Assembly (NCBI RefSeq): GCF_042477335.2
Contig: NC_091262.1
Coordinates: forward strand, 40,211,001-40,275,000
DNA: 64,000 nucleotides
DNA from: Ovis canadensis
Lineage: Eukaryota > Chordata > Mammalia > Artiodactyla > Bovidae
Direction of reading: 5' to 3'
Shown piece by piece: positions 56,582-64,000 of the stretch. The notes beneath the pieces were generated by a model. The model searched no databases, was not told where the DNA came from, and saw only the letters and a program-made list of their open reading frames with translations. Position numbers and translations under genes: made by a program. Position 1 is the stretch's first letter. Every line of letters begins with the position of its first letter.

Positions 56582-58624
56582 GTAAGCGGGCCGGCTCGGC
56601 GCGCCGGGGCTGTGCGGACTGCCCAGCCTCAGAAGGGAGGGGAGATGGGGGGTTCGGCGCCTCCACCGGTGTTAGGGAAAGCGCACCGCGTCATGGGCTT
56701 GTTTGTCTGTCCAGTCTGTGCTGTGCTGTCTGTTCGTCTGTCTGTCCACGTGTCTGTTGATGGGCACACGTCCGCTGTGGGATTTCTCTGAGGTCGTGTG
56801 AGACTTTGCAAGGAGCAGGTGCCGGGGGGGCGCCAGTGTCCTCGGAGCGCATCCGGCGGGGAGCAGGTCCCCGTTTTCTGTAGAGTTCCCCGGTTCTGAG
56901 TGTCTCCGGGGAGATACTTGCTCCCCGAAGTGTCTCGTCGAGGAGTGACTGCTCCGAGGGTCAGATCGCGGAGTCCAGCTCACAGGGAGTCGGCTCACAC
57001 CGAGCACTGGGGGGCGCGCGCCTGGCGACAGGTCTGCGCCCTGCTGCTCGGCTTTGAGCGCGGTCTTCCTTCTTGTTTCCCCTGCGCTTCCTGCTGCCTC
57101 GCCGCGCGCGCTCTCCCCGACGGCGAGAGGCACCCAGCATCGCTCTGGCACACGGCCGGTGGAGGTTAATTGAATGTTAGATGACAGGAGGACCCCTACT
57201 GATGTCTAGACTACGACGCCCAACCTGGCATCGCTGCAAGAGGGTTCAGCAGTCCCTGGAGAGGAATGTCAGCTCCGAGAAAGGTCAAATAAGGTTGGGA
57301 ATAAAGACAGGGACCTGGCGGAGCCCAGGCCAGGGCCGTGGCCAGCTCTCCAGCTCGCCGCTCTGGGAATCAGGGCCAGAGACACTCTGGAGTGAAGCCG
57401 GCGGGACGCATGTGCTCCTGAGAAAGGAGCTCAGTGCGCCGAGGTCTTCCGCCGCAGACTCGCTGTCCGCGCTCTCAAGACCGCCGCGGTTCCCCAAGGG
57501 TCCAACACTACGGCCGTCCCAGGCGCGCCGCCAGGAGCCGGGTTTGAGGTCCTGAGTCCTACTTCGTGCAGCCAAGGCTGCCCACAGGTGAGAAAACCCT
57601 TTTAAAACGGAACTTTTGATGTGTGAGCCAGTGCCTGGCTGCTGGCTGGGAGCGAGTCTGTCTCTCCATTCCGGCGGTCTGGAGCGTGATCCCGGGCGCG
57701 CCCGGGGGCGGGAGCCGGCGGCTCTGCGTGCCCAGGCGCGGCGCCACCATGGACAGCTCCCAGCCGCTTCCTCCACTCCCTGTCGGTGGCCCTGGGTCTC
57801 CCGGGGAAGTGGCGCGGTTTTCCTTCCAGACTGGGAGAGTAGGGGTACAGGGCAGGTGGAGAGGGGCCGATGGTCTGCAGGAGCCCTCCGGATCCCGTCC
57901 CGAGGCGACGTGAGCCACTCAGGAGGATAAAGGAAGCCTGGGTGGTTTGTGACCCGTTCCGAGATCGCCCAGAACCTGAGCTCTTACCCGACTTTCAGTG
58001 TGGTGTCGTGGGGGCTTCTCTGCAGCACCACGGGGCCCTCCGAGGTGTTGTAATTGTGCAACGCACGCTGAGACAGTGAGATGATGCCACACCTAATTAG
58101 AGACCCCCACACTCCAAACTGTTTTAGGCGCGTGACATAGGATCATGTTCCGCTTTATTAAATTCTTTAGTAAATACGGTACCAGAAGGCGATACTAGTT
58201 TCACAGTTACGGGGACAGAATGGAGAAAAAGCACATAGATCACGTTTACAGAGAATGAGTTTGGATCCTTTTGCAAAAGCAGCTGTGCTGTTTTCCGAGC
58301 CCAATCGCTTCCTCCCAGGCGCATAACACTCTTAAAGAAGCTTCCATTGGTTCCTCTTTAGCCCAGTAGAGCATTTTGCAGTTGGTTGCCTGGAAACAGG
58401 CTGCAGAGAACCTGTAGGAGTTAATCTGGGCAAATTAAACATCTTCGTTCTCTGATAAGAAATGACATTGGCTGAGGCTCTTTTTGTAATTTTTCAGCTC
58501 TGTAGAAGATGTAGCTTCCTTCATCTTAACATTGCCAGAAATTCAGAAGATCTGCTTCTGTTTGTAGAAGGCCTATAGAGAGTAAAAACACTCAAGCATC
58601 TTTATTTATTTATTTTTGAAGACA

Positions 58625-58795
58625 GCTTGTGTGACTTTTCAAAAGTCGCTTAAACTCTTGTCTGTTTCCCCATATGGAAACTGGGGACAACGCAACCAAC
58701 CTTGCAGAGTTGCCAATGAGAATTAAGTAGTAAAATGTAAAGCTCGTATATCCATGCTAAACACAAAGAAAGCTCCTAAAATGGTAGTGATTATA
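58625..58795 (-). mobile_element. MIR SINE remnant
   Basis: Antisense MIR: cttaaactcttgtctgtttc, catatggaaactggggacaa, followed by the decayed 5' part. Confidence 0.75.
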
Positions 58796-58799
58796 AGCA

Positions 58800-58927
58800 T
58801 ATTTTACTTTTTTTCTTTTGCCATGCCACTCAGCATGCAGGATCCTAGCTCCCCAACCAGGAATCAAACCCATGCCCTTTGCTTTGGGTGCTCAAAGTCT
58901 CAACCCCTGGATCATCAGGGAGGTTCC
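58800..58927 (-). mobile_element. CHR-2-type SINE
   Basis: Antisense element with cccaaccaggaatcaaaccc as the B-box complement. Confidence 0.85.
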
Positions 58928-59112
58928 CAGAGGCATATTTTAAAGTTGGTTGTGCACTGCTTTTGGATTACATTCACCAGCCCTCTGCTGTCTCTCCTAA
59001 CCTAGTGATTGTTTAATAGGGACTCCAGCTCCACTTTATATTCATGTTTGAGAACTTGTTGATAGAAATGATGAAAGTGCTGAAGTTGATTACAGTGTTG
59101 GAAAAAACAAAA

Positions 59113-59137
59113 GCAACAACAACAACAACAACAACAA
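59113..59137 (+). repeat. (CAA)n microsatellite
   Basis: About eight CAA units. Confidence 0.95.
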
Positions 59138-59624
59138 AACCCTAATGTGTTCACCAAAGATCAGTGGAAGAATGTTTGCATGAAACAAATCAGTTGCCTG
59201 TTTTCCCCACCTGTGCCACTTGGAGAAAGTAAGTCATTTTCAAAATGTTATCTCAGCCCTCTGGTTGAGATGATCTATTCTTCCTGATCCTTCTCTCAGA
59301 GGAATTCGGATCTTCTGAGGGAACTCCTTGTCCTCTTGGTGGTGAGGTTCCCTTGGGTATTGATAGGAAGTGCCCTCTGCAGCCCCATTTCTTGATTCCT
59401 GCAGGATGAAGTGTGGGGTCGATGTACTAGGGCAGCACATGGTCTAGGAAAACCCTGAATGGTTGCTCCCAGTCAGGAGGCACATGCCCTTGTGTTTGAA
59501 CCTTGCTTGGCTGTGAGACCTGGGCCAAAACACTACCGTACTCTGCCTGGAGCATTGCCACTTAGGTGGTCACAGATAGATCTGAACATTTCCTCCAGCT
59601 CTGTCTTTGAGGTTCTTCTGTCTG

Positions 59625-59818
59625 GTGTGTGCATGCTCAATCATGTCTAACTCTTTGCAACCCTGTGGACTATAGCCCTCCAGGCTCCTCTGTCCATAGG
59701 ATTCTTCAGGCAAGAATACTGGAGTGGGTTGCCATGCCCTCCTCCAGGGGATCTTCCTGACTCAGAGATCAAACCCTCATCTCCTGCATTGGCAGATGGA
59801 TTCTTTACCACTGAGCCA
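59625..59818 (-). mobile_element. Bov-tA SINE
   Basis: Antisense element from gtgcatgctcaatcatgtc to accactgagcca. The last head bases are lost. Confidence 0.92.
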
Positions 59819-60624
59819 AGTTGAATATGTGACGTCATGCAGAAGTTTGGATAATGGAGTTGTACTGAGTCCAATATCACAGTTAGATTTTTTTTTCCTG
59901 CAAAAAGCATGGGTGTACGTGTGGGTGTCTGTGTGTGTTTCCGCCAGTTTTACATTCTGCTGCTCTTAGATTTTCCATATATTTTTTTTTCCTTAGTAGA
60001 TCAAAGTCATCTTAGCTCCCTCCGTCTGGAAGGAGTGGAACTGATGGATGCAGTCCATGGATTCTGGGAATCTTTCGTCTACCTGGTGATGTGAATGATG
60101 ACGTGGGCCCTGGCTGAACTTGAAGTCATGATTCTCTTCTCTGGACTCCTGTACTGTTCCAGTTTCCAGCACACAAGACTTACTGGTAGGAAAACTATCT
60201 AACTACAGAATCCTTTTGGAGTAGTGGGCCAAAGAAGGGGAGGAACTGGTGTGAGAGGCAGAAAGAGGCTCTTCACGGATCCTGTAGCATTCTGTCTGCT
60301 GCAGCAGCTTCTGAGTGGCTGGGACAGACAGATCAAATAGCAAGTGTGGCATTCAGTGGGGATGGCTGGCGGGCTGATGGGGGTGACTCTCAGCGTCTTT
60401 TGAGGCCTGCCGCTTTAAGTGACCCCTTTTAGTACCTCATGCGGTATTGATGGAGCAGCACAGTTTGACAGGATAAACGTTTTTTGCATTTGTAGTTATA
60501 ACTCAAAAGATAAATACAAGCATGTTGATTCCTAAAAGGAACAAAGTTATGTTTATGAGTCAAATCCACAAGATCCCATATCCATGATCAGTCTAGGGAA
60601 CATCTCTCTCGTTTTAAATTTTTT

Positions 60625-60930
60625 TAATTAAATGATTTGGCTACACTGGGTCCTATTGAATGGGCATGAGTTTGAGCAAACTCTGGGAGATAGTAAAGGA
60701 CAGGAAAGCCTGGTGTGCTGTAGTCCATGGAGTCGCAAAGAAATGGACATGACTGAGCCACTGAACAACAACAAGTCTGGGTCCTAGTTGCACCATGCAG
60801 GATCTTTAGTTGTAGCATTTGAACTCTTAGTTTCGGCGTGTGGGATTTAGTTCCCTGACTAGGGATCAAACCTGGGCTCCCTGCTTTGGAAGCTTGGAGT
60901 CTTAGCCACTGGACCACCAGAGAAATCCCT
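60625..60930 (-). mobile_element. CHR-2-type SINE with nested BovB tail
   Basis: Antisense SINE interrupted by a sense BovB 3' end of about 120 bp (60656-60776). The target duplication ctgggtccta lies at 60646-60655 and 60777-60786. Confidence 0.93.
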
Positions 60931-61253
60931 ACATCTCTCTTTCCACATGATGGCAAATACCAAAATGGTTCATCTCTTCCAGATATTGCATCAGTTGTCT
61001 CCTTTTGCTGCATTTTTTTTTATCATTATATGGAGGCAACTCAGTTTCTTTTCAACAGGGAACAGGAAGTGATTACATTCTTACTCTCCTGGGTCTGGTT
61101 AGGTTAGTAGGCTGTTAGGATGGTAATGGGTCTGGGCAGAGACTGAGTTTTTTTTCACTGTTTTGCCAGCTGATCAGCTGGGCCCAGAGTCTCCTTTCCC
61201 AAGAGCCTGGCAGATGGACATTTTGGTAAATTGGACAGAACTGTGGTGCCTAT

Positions 61254-61635
61254 TGGGCTTCTCTGGTGGCTCAGCCGGTAAGAACCCACCTGCCAATGCA
61301 GGAGACCCAAGAGACTGGGGTTCAGTCCCTGGATGGGGAAGATCACCTGGAGAAGAAAATGGCAACACACTCCAGTTTTCTTTATTATTCTTATTATTCT
61401 TAATTTGCTTATTTTTAATTGGAGAATAATTGATTTGCAATATTGTATTGTTGTGTGTTTTTTTTTTTTTGCCATACATCAACATGGATCAGCCGTAGGT
61501 ATGCATATGTCCCCTCCCTCTTGAACCTCTTTCCCACTTCCCACTCAAGTATTTTTGCCTGGGAAATTGCATGGACAGAGGAGCCTGTTGGGCTAGTGCG
61601 TGGGGTCGCAAGTTCAGATACCACAGAGCACACAC
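61254..61635 (+). mobile_element. Bov-tA SINE with nested L1 3' end
   Basis: Sense Bov-tA interrupted after acacactccag (about 61376) by an antisense L1 3' end (about 61378-61545; T-rich, ttggagaataattgatttgc, then cctccctcttgaacctcttt). The SINE resumes with tatttttgcctgggaaattg. Confidence 0.88.
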
Positions 61636-62337
61636 GCGCACACAGGGTACATATCACAGCGAGTCTTATTAACATCTGCACTTTCAGGGGCTCTCCTAGC
61701 CTCTCTGGGAGGTTCCCTATCCTCTTTCCTCTCTCTGCTTTGGTACCAGGCTTCATTCAGACTTGGCTGTTTGGAAGAGAGGCTGCCTGCAGAGAAATGT
61801 CATCAAATATACACTTGCTTTCTGCTTTGTACCCTCGGTGCCAGGAAACTCACTTCCCCACCCCAAGGGAGAGGAGCTGTGATTCTCCCCTCCTCTGTTA
61901 CCTTCCAGGGCCCCTCTCTAGGCTCAGTTTGGCTCCAAGCATCTGAGCCCACCTCTCCCTTCCCACCCCCTGCAGGTGAGAGAGCGCTGGTTTGTGTGTG
62001 GTGGAGTCCAGGCAGCCACCTCCCCCACCGACATTCACTCAGAACAGGTTTCCGCTCTCCAGCTCCGGACAGTCTGGCTCCTCATGTGGGGAAATTGCTG
62101 AGGCATTATCTGAATCTTTCACAAGGACAGCCACATGATAGATATAACTTGGGTTTAAAGTGCTTTGACCAGACAACAGCTTTTGCAAACCCTAAGCATT
62201 TCTTTCCTTCAGCTGTCCATAGAAGAGCTTAGCCATTAGGCATTTTCTATCACAGGGAAGGCCCATCTAGAAAAGGGTCCTTCTGGCATGCAAAGTATTT
62301 GTGCTAGACTATTGCCTCTCTTGTCTCTATTCATCAT

Positions 62338-62370
62338 GGGGTGGGCGGGGTGGGGGGGTGTGGCGGGGGG
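62338..62370 (+). repeat. G-rich tract, quadruplex-capable
   Basis: Several runs of three to seven G separated by one to three bases, in the putative CEMIP first intron. Confidence 0.75.
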
Positions 62371-62477
62371 CTGCAGACTTCTCCAGGAGCCTACTATACT
62401 ATGTGGCCTTTTCTGGGATCAGAGTTCATGCTGGTGCCCTGAGACTTTATGGCTGTGAGGACAGACCCAGCCCGTGG

Positions 62478-62693
62478 GGCTTCCCAGGTAGCACTAGTGG
62501 TAAAGAACCTGCCTGCCAGTGCAGGAGACTTAAGAGACCTGGGTTCAATCCTTAGGTTGGGAAGATCCCCTGGAGGAGGAAATGGCAACCCACTCCAGTA
62601 TTCTTGCCTGGAGAATCCTCATGGACAGAGGAGCCTAGTGGGCTACAGTCCATAGGATTGTAAAGACCTGGGCACGACTGAAGCAACTTAGCT
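62478..62693 (+). mobile_element. Bov-tA SINE
   Basis: Complete sense element starting gggcttcccaggtagcact. Confidence 0.92.
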
Positions 62694-62739
62694 CAGCATG
62701 TGGGACCAAGGAAGGTACCATGGCAGAGTTTTTTAGACT

Positions 62740-62890
62740 CAAACATGCAAGCAAGTCACTGGGGCGCTTGTAAAAATGCAAGTTCTGATCAGAGAGATCT
62801 GGGTGGGTGGGGCCAGCATCTGCATTTCTGACAAGCTCCCAGGTGATGCTGCTGGTCCACAGAGCTTCCTTTGGGTCACCAGGGCCTACA
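62740..62890 (-). mobile_element. MER5-type hAT remnant
   Basis: Contains gcttgtaaaaatgcaagttc, ggtggggccagcatctgcat and caagctcccaggtgatgctg, the usual antisense run of MER5-type elements. Confidence 0.75.
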
Positions 62891-62949
62891 TCATTGCCGA
62901 CATTTTGTGACACTAATGCAACTTTTGTTTTAAGGTCTTCATCCTTTTG

Positions 62950-63207
62950 AAAAAAAGTATTTATTTATTCATTGGCTGTGTTGGGTCTTTGTTGCTGCTC
63001 AGGCTTTTCTGTAGCTGTGGTGCATGTCCGTCTCATTGCAGTGGTTTCTCTTGCTGTGGCTCATGGGCTCTAGAGCACAGGCTCAGTAGTTACGGCACAT
63101 GGGCTTAGCTGCTCCAGGCTTGTGGGATCTTCCTGGATCAGGGATCGAATGTGCATCTCCTGCAATGACAGGCAGATTCATTACCACTGAGCCACCAGGG
63201 AAGCCCT
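62950..63207 (-). mobile_element. CHR-1-type SINE
   Basis: Long antisense element from ttggctgtgttgggtctttg to ccaccagggaagccc. Confidence 0.9.
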
Positions 63208-63898
63208 AACTCAGCTCGTTTTGGTGTCGTTAGAGTCCATTTCTGATGTCCAAGTCGATGGGGCCCAGCTGGCCAGTGTCCTCCTAATGACCTGCTAACG
63301 ACCCTTCAAATTCTTGGAGATAATTGTTGTCACTCCTAAGCTGTCTTATCAGTAGACTAAATATCTTGAACCCCTTTGAGTTTCCCATTTTCCCGGTCAT
63401 AATAAATTTTCCAAAGCTCCCTGGGCCAAGTTACTTTTAAGTGCAAGACCATTGTGAAAATGGCAATTTATCTTTGCCTGGCAGAGGCATTTGAGTGTAA
63501 TTTTGGTGGTATTAAGAGATCACTTGGGGAATTTCATCTCAGTCCTCTTCCAGACACTGAGAATGCGTGTTTACATTTCAACAACTTTATTTGACTCTGA
63601 AATCACAGCTATTCTTTTTTTTTTTTTGGAACCTGAAAATGAAATCTAGGCTCAATGATCTTCCTCAGCTGCCCTCCCTATGGCACTACTGTGGGGATGG
63701 ACTGGCCATCGGAGATGCCCCTGCAGCCCAAGATGCAGGTGTGCAACTGCATTTAGTCGCCACTGCTGCATCCGGGAGCAGGGAAGAAACTGACTACTGA
63801 TTTGAGCATCTTCTAGGGGGAGACCCTGTGTTAGCCATGAAGGAGGCATAGTTGAATAAGTGATCTCCGTCCTCCAGAGCTAACAGTCCCATGAAGGG

Positions 63899-64000
63899 GT
63901 TCTTGTTGTTTAGTCACTCAATCGTGTCCAGCTCTTTGTGGCCCCACAGACTGTAGCCTGCCAGGCTCCTCTGTCCATGGGATTCTCCAGACAAGAATAC
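63899..64000 (-). mobile_element. Bov-tA SINE, cut by the window end
   Basis: Antisense element starting gttgtttagtcactcaatc. The tRNA-like head would lie beyond 64000. Confidence 0.9.

Larger units (their letters stand above)
55930..57920 (+). promoter_or_regulatory. CEMIP: CpG island, probable CEMIP promoter
   Basis: About 2 kb of GC-rich, CpG-dense sequence without repeats, in sharp contrast to the AT-rich surroundings. The densest part is 56050-56650. It contains a GC-box (gggggcggg, about 56229-56237), an E-box CACCTG (56063-56068), the TATA box and the first exon. Long open frames on both strands here (for example 55950-56381, 56062-56466 and 57285-57776) reflect the scarcity of AT-rich stop codons, not genes. 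Assignment to CEMIP rests on the mammalian gene order ABHD17C then CEMIP, both on the same strand. Confidence 0.7.
56582..64000 (+). other. CEMIP: Start of the first intron of the downstream gene (probably CEMIP)
   Basis: Intronic by inference from the donor at 56582. The first 1.3 kb still belongs to the CpG island. I recognise nothing in 57930-58620, 58930-59100, 59150-59620, 59820-60600, 60935-61250, 61640-62330, 62890-62945, 63210-63560 and 63630-63895. No further coding exon is identifiable. Confidence 0.55.

Noticed and set aside
55950-57918. Long open frames of 104-163 codons on both strands in the GC-rich region
   Set aside because: Stop codons are rare in GC-rich DNA. The frames overlap on both strands and in several registers, cross the TATA box and the splice donor, and show no domain. 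They are by-products of the CpG island.

Overview
This is a vertebrate genomic window from a bovid ruminant, most likely cattle or a close relative. The evidence is the dense mixture of ruminant-specific repeats: BovB (RTE-type) LINEs, SINEs with a tRNA-Glu-like head and BovB-derived tail (called Bov-tA here), Bov-A pieces and a Bov-A2 dimer, and cetartiodactyl CHR-1/CHR-2-type SINEs. Species cannot be fixed from the sequence alone. Repeat family names come from remembered consensus features, not from a database search.

One protein-coding gene is certain. Positions 14450-14629 and 19216-19435 are the last two coding exons of ABHD17C, a serine-hydrolase depalmitoylase, on the + strand. They carry the whole catalytic triad and the stop codon. 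Positions 1-14449 are the 3' part of its first intron. The 3' UTR runs to about 20690. A second gene begins near 56343: a 2-kb CpG island (about 55930-57920) contains a TATA box (56313-56319) and a first exon without any ATG, ending at a good splice donor (56581/56582). In other mammals the + strand gene downstream of ABHD17C is CEMIP (KIAA1199), so this is probably the CEMIP promoter and untranslated exon 1, with 56582-64000 as the start of its first intron. That identity rests on synteny.

The 35 kb between the two genes is a repeat graveyard. Its main landmarks are: an L1 remnant (22.6-24.5 kb) with nested SINE and BovB insertions; a nearly full-length BovB on the minus strand (24971-28128); a second BovB on the + strand (from about 28320) split by a complete but decayed class I endogenous retrovirus on the minus strand (29364-35658, two 484-bp LTRs, 4-bp target duplication); an L1 carrying a Bov-A2 dimer (36.5-37.35 kb); and a rearranged stretch at 49.4-51.9 kb, where a 442-bp composite block occurs twice, 1631 bp apart, with one mismatch.

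No bacterial-type system, CRISPR array or operon is present. The best leads are the near-identical 442-bp duplication with a templated patch next to it, a duplicated 91-bp segment inside a BovB flanked by target-site-like repeats, and an unrecognised exon-like reading frame at 52195-52417.
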